Notes under the pieces: model-generated | What the model saw: the letters and a program-made list of their open reading frames with translations, nothing else | What the model was told of the DNA's origin: nothing | Databases searched by the model: none | DNA from: Limnohabitans sp. Jir72 | GTDB lineage: Bacteria; Pseudomonadota; Gammaproteobacteria; Burkholderiales; Burkholderiaceae_C | Length of the DNA: 64,000 nt | Reading direction: 5' to 3' | Assembly: GCF_003063575.1 (NCBI RefSeq) | Contig: NZ_NESC01000002.1 | Coordinates: forward strand, 62,001 to 126,000 | Shown: positions 52,398 to 62,900 of the stretch, piece by piece | How positions within the stretch are numbered: the stretch's first letter is position 1 | Layout: each line of letters starts with the position of its first letter | Program-made: the position numbers and the translations under genes

Positions 52398-55237
52398 CTG
52401 GCAACTCCTTCACATTCTGCTTGTGCAGCGCAAAGTGGAGCCGACCCGATCCGAACCATAAGGACCGCGTTCAGGTCAGGCACGCTCGCCTCGGCATCAT
52501 CGAGTGCTGCCATCCTGACGTCATGCTCGGCCTTGAGCCTCTTGCGGCGATGCTCCCGAACCTGCGGGAGACCAATCCGGCCGATAGCTTGGTACCGGGC
52601 TTCGTAGGCGTACTGGGCGCGATCGCGTTCTTCCCGCAATTGAGTGCGCTTCTCTTCAACTAAGTTGGAAAAGATACGCTCGCCCTGCGTCTTGGCTGCG
52701 GCCACAGAAACCTCGAACCATCCTTCTGAATTTTCGATGGACGTTGCGCCCAGAACTTCAACGGACTCCGTCAGTAACAGATCCCAGATACGTTTGGCCG
52801 TGGGGAGGTAGGTACGACCCTCGTCGGTAGAAAAAACAGGCAGGAAACGCTTTCTGCTGAACCCGACAGCAGACAGGCTTATCTCCCACAGTGACCACAC
52901 CCCCTGCAAGTTGTCTGGCAAACCAGCGATCTTCGCCACAGGCATCGGCTGTCCCGCGGCCCATCTTGGTAACTCGCTAATCACTGCTCGTGCGCGCGGG
53001 TCCTCCAGGGTGATCCAATCGAGGTTCGGGTTCTGTTCAGCCGTCCGCGCGTCAAAGCAGGCGCGTGACGATTCGCTACCGTCCATCCAACGCACGCGCC
53101 ACGCATCACCAGCCTTGACTGCGCTGCCGCCGCGTGCTGGCAAACCGGCCGTGATTGCGCGCTCTAGCCAGAACTGGGCTGGATGGTCTCTCCACTTGCG
53201 AGCATCGTCCGCCTCCAGCGAATGGGCGTCAGAAAGCAGTTCGCTGTTCTTCCTGGATTCCGCCACCTTGTCGCGGACTTGATTGATCGCAGCGTCGCAC
53301 TCACGCTCAATTGACGTCGGATCCTGCAAGCCTTGCACGAAGAGTTCATCAAGGATGGGCTCAGCCTCAACAGAGTCCATCACGTCGGATGCTTTGTCGA
53401 CTCCGAATTCTTGGGCGATCAAAGCCAGCTTCTCTTCGAGCACTTGGCGCACGCGATGTTCGACGGTTTCCTCCAGGACAAAGTTGATGGCGCGGACGAC
53501 GTGTTGTTGACCAATACGGTCCACACGGCCGATGCGTTGTTCCAGTCGCATCGGGTTCCACGGCATGTCGAAGTTGACGATGACGTGACAGAACTGAAGG
53601 TTCAGGCCTTCGCCACCAGCGTCAGTGGAAATCAGAACTCGAACATCCTGCGAGAACGCTTGTTGCGCCTTTGTCCGAGCGTCGAGGTCCATGCTTCCAT
53701 TCAACTGCGCTACAGAAAAGCCGCGACTCTCAAGGAGCGACGTTAGCATTGACTGTGTCGGCACGAATTCCGTGAAGATCAACACCTTGAGTGCTGGATC
53801 GTTCTCCTCCTGCTGGAGCTTGTAGACCAATTCCAGCAGTGCTTCGGCCTTGGCATCCGTACCCTGTGCCTCTGTCTCGCGTGCTAGGTTGAGCAGCAGT
53901 TCGACTTCTGACTTTTCCTGAGCCCAACCTTCCATCTGAATAGCGATGTCCACTTGAGACTGACCGTCCAGTTCGGACCATTCTTCGGTGTCGGAAGACT
54001 CGAACAGGCTGTTCTGGAGTTGAGGCTCTTCGAGCAGCGCCAGACGTCGCTCTAATGTAGTGCGAATGGCTGCTGTGCTAGACGTTACCAGTCGCTGCAT
54101 CAGGATCATAAGAAATCCGATATGGCGCTGCTTTGCAGCAAGCGCCTTGTTGTAGCCATGCCGAACGTAGTCTGTGACCGCCTCGTACAGGCGTTGCTGT
54201 GCCCCGTGGCGCTCTTGCCAAGCCACAGCATGCAAGCGTGTCATGCGCGGTTTGAAGAGTGGCTGCCCCTCTGCGTTGATAGCAACGCGCTTCTCCGTTC
54301 TTATGACAAATGGGCGGACGCGATCTTGATTTACGCTGCTTTCATCCGGAAATGCATCCCGGTCAAGGAGTTGCATCAGTCTCAGGAACTGGTCAGTCTT
54401 ACCCTGGTGTGGTGTTGCCGAAAGCAACAACAGGTATGGCGCTGCCTCCGCCAATGCAGCGCCCAGTTTGTAGCGCGCGACCTGTTCCGTGCTACCGCCC
54501 ATGCGGTGCGACTCGTCAATGATGACGAGGTCCCATGACGCGGAGACCAAGTCCTCGAAGCGCTCCTGGTTGTACCGCTGCAATTGCTCCAGGCTCCAGC
54601 CCCGTCGGCCCTCAATGGGCTTCACCGAATCCAGCGAGCAGATGACCTGATCGTGCAGCCGCCAGAGGTTCTCCTCATCGTTGCGCCACTGGCGGAACGA
54701 CGCTAACTCTGCCGGGTCGATGTACTGCAGCTTTTCACCGAAGTGGAGACGCATCTCAGCTTGCCACTGGCGAACGAGGCCTTTGGGTGCTACAACCAGG
54801 ATCCGCTTGGCCATCCCGCGCAACTTCAGTTCCCGAAGGATCAGGCCAGCCTCGATCGTCTTGCCCAGTCCGACTTCATCCGCGAGCAGGTAGCGGATAC
54901 GTTGGTGACTCATCGCTCGGTTCAACGCGTACAACTGATGCGGCAGCGGGACGACGCTGGACTGGATAGGCGCCAGCAGCAGGTTGTCCTCAAGTGCATC
55001 GAGCAGCTTGGCAGCCGACACGGTGTGCAGAACATGGTCGACGGATGGTTGAACGCTATCAATAGCATCCAAATCCACCGAACGCACCCGTACCACTGCG
55101 TCCCTAGTAGGGAGCCAAACACGGTAGACCGTGTCTCCCCAAAACTCCTGGCGATCCACCACCTGGCACGGTGTCGCTTGGCGCTTGTGCCAGCACCAAT
55201 CGCCAATGGAATGCCCCACGGCGGATGCTTGCGCCAT
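52394..55237 (-). CDS. brxHII: BrxHII, SNF2-like helicase of type III BREX
   Basis: 947 residues. Walker A ADEVGLGKT (119-127), DESH (241-244), LLLSATPHQG (motif III), and the C-terminal QRIGRVDRIGQ. A long extension follows the helicase core. It overlaps pglXI and pglZ genes (ATGA on both sides). A DISARM DrmD-type helicase looks similar, but the PglZ and BrxC neighbours settle the BREX assignment. Confidence 0.9.
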   Translation of the reverse strand: MAQASAVGHSIGDWCWHKRQATPCQVVDRQEFWGDTVYRVWLPTRDAVVRVRSVDLDAIDSVQPSVDHVLHTVSAAKLLDALEDNLLLAPIQSSVVPLPHQLYALNRAMSHQRIRYLLADEVGLGKTIEAGLILRELKLRGMAKRILVVAPKGLVRQWQAEMRLHFGEKLQYIDPAELASFRQWRNDEENLWRLHDQVICSLDSVKPIEGRRGWSLEQLQRYNQERFEDLVSASWDLVIIDESHRMGGSTEQVARYKLGAALAEAAPYLLLLSATPHQGKTDQFLRLMQLLDRDAFPDESSVNQDRVRPFVIRTEKRVAINAEGQPLFKPRMTRLHAVAWQERHGAQQRLYEAVTDYVRHGYNKALAAKQRHIGFLMILMQRLVTSSTAAIRTTLERRLALLEEPQLQNSLFESSDTEEWSELDGQSQVDIAIQMEGWAQEKSEVELLLNLARETEAQGTDAKAEALLELVYKLQQEENDPALKVLIFTEFVPTQSMLTSLLESRGFSVAQLNGSMDLDARTKAQQAFSQDVRVLISTDAGGEGLNLQFCHVIVNFDMPWNPMRLEQRIGRVDRIGQQHVVRAINFVLEETVEHRVRQVLEEKLALIAQEFGVDKASDVMDSVEAEPILDELFVQGLQDPTSIERECDAAINQVRDKVAESRKNSELLSDAHSLEADDARKWRDHPAQFWLERAITAGLPARGGSAVKAGDAWRVRWMDGSESSRACFDARTAEQNPNLDWITLEDPRARAVISELPRWAAGQPMPVAKIAGLPDNLQGVWSLWEISLSAVGFSRKRFLPVFSTDEGRTYLPTAKRIWDLLLTESVEVLGATSIENSEGWFEVSVAAAKTQGERIFSNLVEEKRTQLREERDRAQYAYEARYQAIGRIGLPQVREHRRKRLKAEHDVRMAALDDAEASVPDLNAVLMVRIGSAPLCAAQAECEGVAR

Positions 55238-58032
55238 CAGGCACTACCCTCCGATCTAGTTAAGGCCTGGTCATACCAGAGCAGTAGTTTTTCGTCTTCC
55301 TGCAGCGCTTCCTCTGGAATTTTCTGGGCAACCTTGATGATCGTCTGATAGTCCTTATTTGCCCACGCAACCTTAAAGCCCGAACGCAAGACTTCCAGTC
55401 GGAATTCCTTGAGCTTTCTGCCGGCTGCGCCAGCGTAACCCTCGAACTCCTTCAATAGCGCTCTTTCGCGCTTTTTCTCAAGATCTTGAGCCTTATTGGG
55501 GTCAGGCACGTACCACCGGTCCTTTGCCTTGGCAATTAGCTGTGGGCTAGTCTTGTCCAAGCCTCGTAAGTCTTTGTGATTGGTGGACAGATAACTGTGA
55601 ATTTGGCTTGGCACCTCGCCTTTGCCGTCAAATTGAATGAAGTTTTCGTCGAGCAAACGTATGAGTTCGGGGATGACCTCTCCCTTCTTCTTGGCAGCAC
55701 CGACAACAGGCATGTATTCCGGAGTGATTTCAGCATATGTAGATGGCCGCTTCTTCAGGAAATCTGCAAGCCAATCAATGGCACTTCTTTCGTCGGAAAC
55801 AAACATCTCCATCTGTGGCGCTGACGCGACCTGCATGCGTTTTTTGTCATATTCCGCCGCTTGCTCTGGAAGGAATGTCATGCCGTCACGTGACTCGAAG
55901 CGCTGCATTAATCCAGCCTGGAATTCTTGGCTTGACAATGGCACAGCGAAACCGTGCTTCACAAACCACGCAACCATACGGTCAAAAATAATGCGCGGAT
56001 CTCGTTCTTGAATGAACTCAAGTTCTCCGGCTCGCATTTTCACAGAGGGTAGATAACCAAGGTGTGTCCTGACAAAGTCCCACACCGAATCAATATGACC
56101 CTCAGATTTCACGAATCGATCTTCTAGCCCCCCATTAGGTTTGTAGGCGGTAATCACCAGGTCCTGTTTCACAGACGTCGCGTTAGAGACCGCGTTAAAA
56201 CTACCCTGAACCTTATTGAGAGCCGAAACGTTGGCAATAACGAACCCGGCCTCTTGCAATGCGGTTCGAATACCGTTCCATACCGCGGCTTGTGTATTTG
56301 AGAACACAACCGTCATCCAGCGACCGGGCTTTAATACTCGGTAATACTCAGAGAAGCATGCCTTCATCAACCGGTAGTATTCATGCAAGCCTTTTTGCTG
56401 ACTCTCGCTCATGACAGCTTCTGGGCCCTGATGTGTGAACACACGGTGGAAGGCTTCAACAATAAAATTCAACTCCGAATACGCGAGGTTGTCTCCAAAC
56501 GGCGGGTCAGTAAAAATGTAATCAATGCTGCTTTCGGGCAAGCCAAGTGAGGCAGCTGTGCCTGTGGTGACCGCCGCATTGCCTGCCGTGGCTCTGTAAT
56601 CGCGAAAGGCCTTCGTCAAGCGATCAAGTTTTCCGCTCATGTTGTACCAAGGACTGCACTCTGCATGCTGCGAAGCTACGTAGTAAATCCCACTCATCGC
56701 CTGGTTAACCTGTGAACCTCCGGCGCGACCATGTTGGATCGGCTTATAACGATTCAAGACAGACAAACCTGAGATCGACTGTTCGATCATGTAAAGCAAA
56801 AATGCACGAATGCGCGGGTCTGGGTTTTTATTGGCTTTGCCCCATAAATTTCCAATAGCGTGTGCTGAACGCGGGAGAAAAAGATGATGAACATGAGAAA
56901 AGGAAGCTGAGCCCGCACGCCATTTGTCGCCCCATTTTGCCTTTTCCTCAGGTGCATGCATCATTCGTTCTGAAGGCAAGTTAGACGGAAACCCGAGCGA
57001 CCTTATCTTCTCCAAAACAGTTAAATCAAAGACGTCAGGTTTCTTTTCATAGCGCTTTCCGTTCACTGCGTAGCAGATCACACTCGGTACTCGTTTACCT
57101 GTTTTAAGTGCCTTGCCAGAAACGGGGTCGACGGTTGTTTCAAAAAGCTTCTCGAGTTTTTTCTTGGTAAGCTCCGCGCCACAATGCGGGCAAGGAAAAT
57201 CATCGCGCACGCGTTTGGTGTCATCGTCCAGCGCCTCATCCAGAAAGTTGACCTCTCCAGCGCAATGCGGGCACGTGAAAACCTCACTCCAAACCGTGTA
57301 CTCAATCCGCCCCTTAGTTTTTCCATCAGTGTGAGTGGTCTCGTACATCCACCCAATGTTTTGCTCAAGCTCCTTCAGTAACTGCTTGCCGGCTTTGGAA
57401 AAGACCTCCACATCGACCGGGATGTTGTAGTTCGCACCAATGAAGGTGGCGGCAGGTGATAGATCGTTGATGACGGCACGCCGCGCACCCCATTTGGGCG
57501 CTGGTTTGCCTTGTTTCTTCCACTCTATCTCAAGGTCGTGGCGATAAGCCGCCGGAGCCAACCCGCACCACTGCGCCGCAACCCCCGTCATTCCTGAACC
57601 GCCGAAGGCATCCAGAACGATGTCTCCAGGTTCCGTGTAGTGCAGGATGGAGGGCACGATCGCCAAGTGCGGTACCTTAGTGTGATACGAGTGGGCCTTG
57701 TAAAGTGCATCTGTCTTTCCGACTGACACGTCAACCGTTTGAGGCTCTCTGCTGTATTTAGCACTCGGGTCATAAGGCTTGCCGTAGTGATGAACGAAGT
57801 CCTCAAGGAAGGGATTCGGGCACGCTGTGTAGTAAGGCGGATCCGACATGGCCAGAATCGCCTCGTCCGTGCCCGTTGGAAAGCCGTCCAGTTTGCGGAA
57901 AGCTGGATCCTTGAGTTTTTCAGCAAGGATCTTCAGAAAATGCTCGCGACGAGCCTGATCGTTGGGGAATTTGATCCCTAGACACTCGACGGGGCCGGTG
58001 TCTTGGTTTTGGTGTTTGAGCAGATCGTTCAT
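55237..58032 (-). CDS. pglXI: PglXI, type III BREX DNA methyltransferase
   Basis: 931 residues. MSDPPYYTAC (62-71) near the N-terminus, DAFGGSGMTG (141-150, SAM binding), a zinc ribbon C254-PH-C257 / C281-PH-C284, and a second DPPF (509-512). The two DPP(Y/F) motifs on either side of the SAM-binding motif resemble DUF1156-type enzymes. In BREX it methylates the host to mark self. The start is 15 bp after the inserted peptidase-like gene. Confidence 0.9.
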   Translation of the reverse strand: MNDLLKHQNQDTGPVECLGIKFPNDQARREHFLKILAEKLKDPAFRKLDGFPTGTDEAILAMSDPPYYTACPNPFLEDFVHHYGKPYDPSAKYSREPQTVDVSVGKTDALYKAHSYHTKVPHLAIVPSILHYTEPGDIVLDAFGGSGMTGVAAQWCGLAPAAYRHDLEIEWKKQGKPAPKWGARRAVINDLSPAATFIGANYNIPVDVEVFSKAGKQLLKELEQNIGWMYETTHTDGKTKGRIEYTVWSEVFTCPHCAGEVNFLDEALDDDTKRVRDDFPCPHCGAELTKKKLEKLFETTVDPVSGKALKTGKRVPSVICYAVNGKRYEKKPDVFDLTVLEKIRSLGFPSNLPSERMMHAPEEKAKWGDKWRAGSASFSHVHHLFLPRSAHAIGNLWGKANKNPDPRIRAFLLYMIEQSISGLSVLNRYKPIQHGRAGGSQVNQAMSGIYYVASQHAECSPWYNMSGKLDRLTKAFRDYRATAGNAAVTTGTAASLGLPESSIDYIFTDPPFGDNLAYSELNFIVEAFHRVFTHQGPEAVMSESQQKGLHEYYRLMKACFSEYYRVLKPGRWMTVVFSNTQAAVWNGIRTALQEAGFVIANVSALNKVQGSFNAVSNATSVKQDLVITAYKPNGGLEDRFVKSEGHIDSVWDFVRTHLGYLPSVKMRAGELEFIQERDPRIIFDRMVAWFVKHGFAVPLSSQEFQAGLMQRFESRDGMTFLPEQAAEYDKKRMQVASAPQMEMFVSDERSAIDWLADFLKKRPSTYAEITPEYMPVVGAAKKKGEVIPELIRLLDENFIQFDGKGEVPSQIHSYLSTNHKDLRGLDKTSPQLIAKAKDRWYVPDPNKAQDLEKKRERALLKEFEGYAGAAGRKLKEFRLEVLRSGFKVAWANKDYQTIIKVAQKIPEEALQEDEKLLLWYDQALTRSEGSA

Positions 58033-58047
58033 AGGGAAGTCCCAATT

Positions 58048-59967
58048 TCACAGGTTCGGGCGCACTTCGCGCACGTAGGTTGCTTTGTCGATCCCCAGGT
58101 GCTGTAGGAACGTCTTGAAGACGCCCACGCTCACTGGGTCCCGCGTTGGAAGAATGAAGGCCCGTTGGTCGGGACCGGTCCACTTCTGGTGCCCGCCCTT
58201 GCCTCCCGAGACGTCGAGGATGTGTCTGAAGAACTTCAGGGCTCTTTCAAGCTCGCGCCGTGTCGGAACGTTGAAGGTGGCCGGTTGCGACTGGAGTCGA
58301 TCCGCAATTACGCCAGAACCAACGAATCGCAGCGGGATGTCGCTTGCCAGAAAGTCGTATGGCAACGGACCCCACAGCGTGCTCTCCAAAGGCAAGGCCA
58401 AAGCCGAAGCAGACGCTTTCGCCTGCCCAGTAGTGAGTTGTGTAGTGAAGTTTCGCCAGGTGAAGGACTGATGTCCCACTCGCCACTCGCGATAACCCGG
58501 CGGGGAAAGGTCAAGTGACGACTCCACCACCTTTCGTAACCCATCGAGGTTAGCCATGCTGCGTGCAAACAGTGCCTGGACGGGGGCAGATTGAAACCAG
58601 TCCCAACTCGTCCAGTTTGCCAATGCCTCTTCCAGCCACTCGGGCGTCTCGCGCAAGGCGTCATAGACTCGCTGCTTGTAACGCAAATGACGGGGTTGCA
58701 GGGCGTTAAGTTCTACCCACGAAAGCGCAGCCTCAACCCGAGCGTGGAACAGCTCGTGAGCATAAGTTAGACCGAACGCCAGACGCGCTGCATGGGTTGG
58801 GGATGCGTGAATGCGATGCGACCTTATGTCATCCAACAGACTTAACGCGAAATCATCCAGTTTGCGTGCATCGAAATAGATGCCCCAGACATCCTCTGAA
58901 TAAGAGTGGTAGGGCTGAAACCACGCGATGGCCTCGAAGCCTTGCGCCTGTCGGTCTTTTCGACTCGCGTCGATACGTTCCCTGTAGTCGTGATCGTCAA
59001 GCTGGACATCATCCAAGGAGTCGAGCCATTCCTGTCCCCCGCTATCTAGACCGCTGACGGTCCCAGCAGGCTGGTCAGACAGGTTTACGTCGCTCTCGAG
59101 CTTGGGGCGTCCGATATGCGCCAATCTCGGTTTGCGAAGGGCTTGAGGTAGGCGGCGCTGAACTGCCCATCTCACCTCTGAATAAGAAGGGGGGCCACTG
59201 TATGGCTCCCATGTCAGAACGCAGGATTTTTTCGCACCAACAAGGATGTGCCTTATTCCTATGTAGGCACCGTCACGCGATGGCAGCCACCCTGAAGCTT
59301 CGATAGCCGTAATTGATTGACGATCAAGTGCTTCAGGTCGTAACGTTGACGGTGCACTGAACATAGTTGCCTTGGGCAAAAACGGCAACAGCAACTTGGC
59401 TTGCACTGACGGTGGTTGTTCTTGCGGTCCGAGTCCCTCAAACCGCATCAGCTCTGGACTCTTCTCGTACAGCCGTTCTCTTTCGAGTTTCTCGCGACTG
59501 ACACGATCCTCGAAATCAGCCATCTCGGTGAGGTGAGCTGCATACAAGGAATCAGCTGCCGTCTTCAGGGACTGCGAAATCCATTCGTAGGATTGCACGG
59601 GCGCATTCCGTCCTGCAAGAACCAGGAGAGTATCTGAACGGCCAAGGCTAAAGGCTCCGTGAAAGTAGACCTTGACACTTTTTTCTCTCGAGGTGCCAGT
59701 TGCTAATGGTTTCAGTCGCCGCGGATCCCAAGCTGCTATTGCAAGTTGACCAAGCAGCCAGTCTTGTCCATGGATCAGGGCACTCATCGCTCTGACAGCT
59801 TTTTTGGGACGCCAGATCGTCACATCTATTGAGCCCGACGAGACGAATCCGACTAAATCGGGGTCCCCGCCTGATACCTCGACAGCAAAAAGGTCCTGCA
59901 GCGAAGACCACACTATGTAGTGAGGAATCCAACTGCGCAGGGCAGGCTGAGCGGTCGTCTTGTTCAC
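58048..59967 (-). CDS. Zinc-peptidase / HicA-like fusion inside BREX operon
   Basis: 639 residues from a GTG 4 bp after brxC. Residues 403-408 contain HELFH (H404, E405, H408), followed by a conserved-looking EEALANW (446-452) that may give the third zinc ligand, as in gluzincin-type metallopeptidases. Residues 573-632 fit the HicA toxin fold: GGKGGHQKW with the catalytic-type His593, then AFILPTRDPVSVG and LQHLGI. The N-terminal 400 residues are unrecognised. It is not part of the canonical type III set (F, C, X, H, Z, A). Activity of either domain is unproven. Confidence 0.75.
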   Translation of the reverse strand: MNKTTAQPALRSWIPHYIVWSSLQDLFAVEVSGGDPDLVGFVSSGSIDVTIWRPKKAVRAMSALIHGQDWLLGQLAIAAWDPRRLKPLATGTSREKSVKVYFHGAFSLGRSDTLLVLAGRNAPVQSYEWISQSLKTAADSLYAAHLTEMADFEDRVSREKLERERLYEKSPELMRFEGLGPQEQPPSVQAKLLLPFLPKATMFSAPSTLRPEALDRQSITAIEASGWLPSRDGAYIGIRHILVGAKKSCVLTWEPYSGPPSYSEVRWAVQRRLPQALRKPRLAHIGRPKLESDVNLSDQPAGTVSGLDSGGQEWLDSLDDVQLDDHDYRERIDASRKDRQAQGFEAIAWFQPYHSYSEDVWGIYFDARKLDDFALSLLDDIRSHRIHASPTHAARLAFGLTYAHELFHARVEAALSWVELNALQPRHLRYKQRVYDALRETPEWLEEALANWTSWDWFQSAPVQALFARSMANLDGLRKVVESSLDLSPPGYREWRVGHQSFTWRNFTTQLTTGQAKASASALALPLESTLWGPLPYDFLASDIPLRFVGSGVIADRLQSQPATFNVPTRRELERALKFFRHILDVSGGKGGHQKWTGPDQRAFILPTRDPVSVGVFKTFLQHLGIDKATYVREVRPNL

Positions 59968-59971
59968 CGGC

Positions 59972-62900
59972 TCATTCCACGACGAATCGGAGCTTGGATG
60001 CGTCCTTGCCCTTGGAGCGTTCAGTCAGGAACGACTCGAAGCGCTTGCGCAAATCTTCTGGAGAAGCTGGGGAGCCGCCATGCAGTAGCGCCATACGGAT
60101 GTCATCTCCAGAGACTTTGACCTTCTCAAGGCCAGAGAGAGCCTCCTGAATGGCGCTGACAAACTCCGGCGGGATCGGGTCTGGCAGCCTCTTGGATGCG
60201 ATGAACCTCTGGATCAAGTCACGTGCGGCAGCTTTCAGAAGGTCAAAGTTGGCCTGGATGATCGGATCGTCTAGGTTGTCCAGCAGCGTCTGCTGCCATC
60301 CGTCCAGCAGTTTGTCCAGTTCGTCGTCGAGTTGCTTGAGCACGTTGGCTGCCGGCAGGAAATCTCCTTGTTCGTTGGCAGGACGGAAACTGCAGTGTGG
60401 GCAGTATGGACTGGCCGACAACTCCGATTCGACCAGCGACGCGCAACTCTTGAGCTTGTCTAATTTCTCCTCGAAGGACGTCAGCTGGGCTGTGTTCATC
60501 ATTTCGATACTCGCTAGCGCACGCATCGAAACCAATCGGCTGTCCTTGCGCAGTGCTGACTTAGTCTTGTCTTCTGCAACGCCGAGCCGGGCCTTGCTAT
60601 GCTGGGCCACGTAAGCGGTCAGATAATCCTTCTTGAGCTGTTCGAGCGTCTGACGGTACTCGGCAGCATGCTGCGCGCTCCGGTCATTTGCGAGCTTGTC
60701 GAGGACTGATTTCCGAGCCGCTTGGGCCTTTTGGACCCAGGGATGGTCGCTAGTGAGGACCATTTCAGCCTGGGACAGGTACGACGCAGTGGTGCCCAAC
60801 TCGGCGATCAGTTCTTGCAGCTTCTCGACTGCAGACAGAACCTCAAGATTCTTTTTCTGTGCATCGATGTCGTCCGATCCGATCCGCAGGTTCTTGAGTT
60901 TGCCGACGGTGTTGTAAGGACTCAGCCCTTCGGTGAACGTCTTCAGCGCTTCTAATCGTTTGCGCCAGTCGGCGATCTCGTCCTCGGTCAGGAGGGGCTT
61001 GCCCCAGAACGTCAGCTTGCCTTGCAGATCCGTGCCGGCAGTCAGCACGCGGCTAACGAGTTCCGAGACAGAGTCGAGTAGTTGCTTGACAGGCTCTTCA
61101 GACCCTTGGGTGGCCAACTGTGCGAGCCCAGGCGACAGGCCAAGCAGTTCGAACAGCGAACGAAGGACGGCGACGTTGATTTCCTTGGGTGCTTCAACGT
61201 GTTTGAACTGCTTAAGGTCTTCAAGGTTGCGCTCGGCCAGCAGGGTGAGCTTGCCGGAGTCGATCTTGTCCCCAGTGATGGCGAGAACGATGTCGCCGGA
61301 GTAAATCAGGCCTCCGAGAACAGTGACGAGCAGGTCGGGTTCGAGACGGAACTTGATCGGATGGAAGTATTCGACGTCCGTCTGTCCGTTAAGCAGTTCG
61401 CTGCGGTTCAGGACCTGCCCGTGGCCCTTGGTTTTGAGGCGACTCAGAACCTCCTGGGCATATCGAGAGCGCCCGGCGTCGACGCGATCGCCGTCGAGCA
61501 TTTCCAGTGCATCGAGGATGGCGTTTGCGTCCTTGGTGCGAGCGCCACCAGCGAGCATCTTGAGCGCACTGCCCACGAGTTGCTTACGGTTGGCTTCAGT
61601 GACCAGCGTTGAGAATGTTGGGTACTCCGGTGCCAAGTCCGCAAAGCGCTGGTTGAAAGCGATGCCCGAGACTACATTGACGATGTCCCGGAAGTTGGCG
61701 CGTTCGTCGGCACCCAGGCGCAAGCGATCGCGTAGGTTGACGCCCTTTGCCCAGTCCTGAAGAGTCTTGGTCTTGCCTTGGTAAGTGACCTCGAACGCCG
61801 TCATCTGCTTTTCCTGGAGCCACTTACTCATGTCACGCAGCGCGTCCTTGGCCTTATCCAGGTAGACGCCTTTGGCGCTACCGCTGGCAGTCGATGCGAG
61901 GTCTTGTGCTGCGGCGTAGTACGCCAGGTGACGACGGATGGCGTCATCGAGTCCCTTTAGGCGAAAGAAGACTTCGTCAGACTTGCTCTCGTCACGGAAG
62001 CGCGGTGGCTCGAAAGGCTGTATGAAGTAGACGTAGAAGTCGCGCTCGGGTTGTGCAGTGGGGCGATCGTTTGGTGCCCCGAAAAACAGGTAGCCATCCC
62101 GTTCAACACGACGATCCTGCCACTCGATCTGGTATTGCCAGATCTGGTGGCCTGTCACGTAGGTGCTGTCGTCAGTGCGTTCCATGAGCTGCTTGACCGC
62201 TCCGTAGTAAGCACGGTCAAGTGCATCGTCGGACAGTGCCTCGGCACGCTTTTCGATCTGGGCGTCGTAGTCGACGTCTTTCTTGAGGTCGAGGTAGTAC
62301 TGCTCAGTATCCGGCGCCTTGGAGATAAATTGGCCATTCACCGTTTTCACCACCTCACGCAGCGTTGTCTGGACCGCAGTCAGCAGGTCATCGGCAGGCT
62401 CTCCACCCATGTCTTCAATGCCCGGCTGGTACAAGCAAAGCGTGTCACGCAGTTCGGTCGCAGTGGGGCCGACCGGCACATAGATATCGCCACCTGTGGT
62501 TAGTCGCTGTACTGACAGACCAGCAATCACACGCTGAGCCATCGCCTTGTAGGCTGGCCGTGTGAAGGCCTTCTGGATGCGCTCAGTCAGGACCTCTGAA
62601 ACCTTCAGAACAGGACCGATGTTGGGGTCGGACCGCAGCACGGAGTTCGATGTGACAGTCTCCCAGAATTTGTCGTAGCCGATAAGCCCTGGCCGATCCT
62701 CCGGCACGTCTGTGTTCAGGATCGCCTGGATCTGGTCGCGCAGTGTGACCAGCGCTCCTCGCTTTTCCGTGAAAATCAGACGTTCGAAAGTACCGATGTA
62801 CTCGGGGTGGACCGGGAACAGGCGCACGTATTCGTCCATGCGCTCGTTCATCGTGCTGTAGAACTTGGCGAACTTGGTGAGGTAATTCCGGATTTTGTTT

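Noticed and set aside
58048..59967. Two separate genes (peptidase and HicA)
   Set aside because: One continuous frame without internal stop or a good internal start before the HicA-like part.
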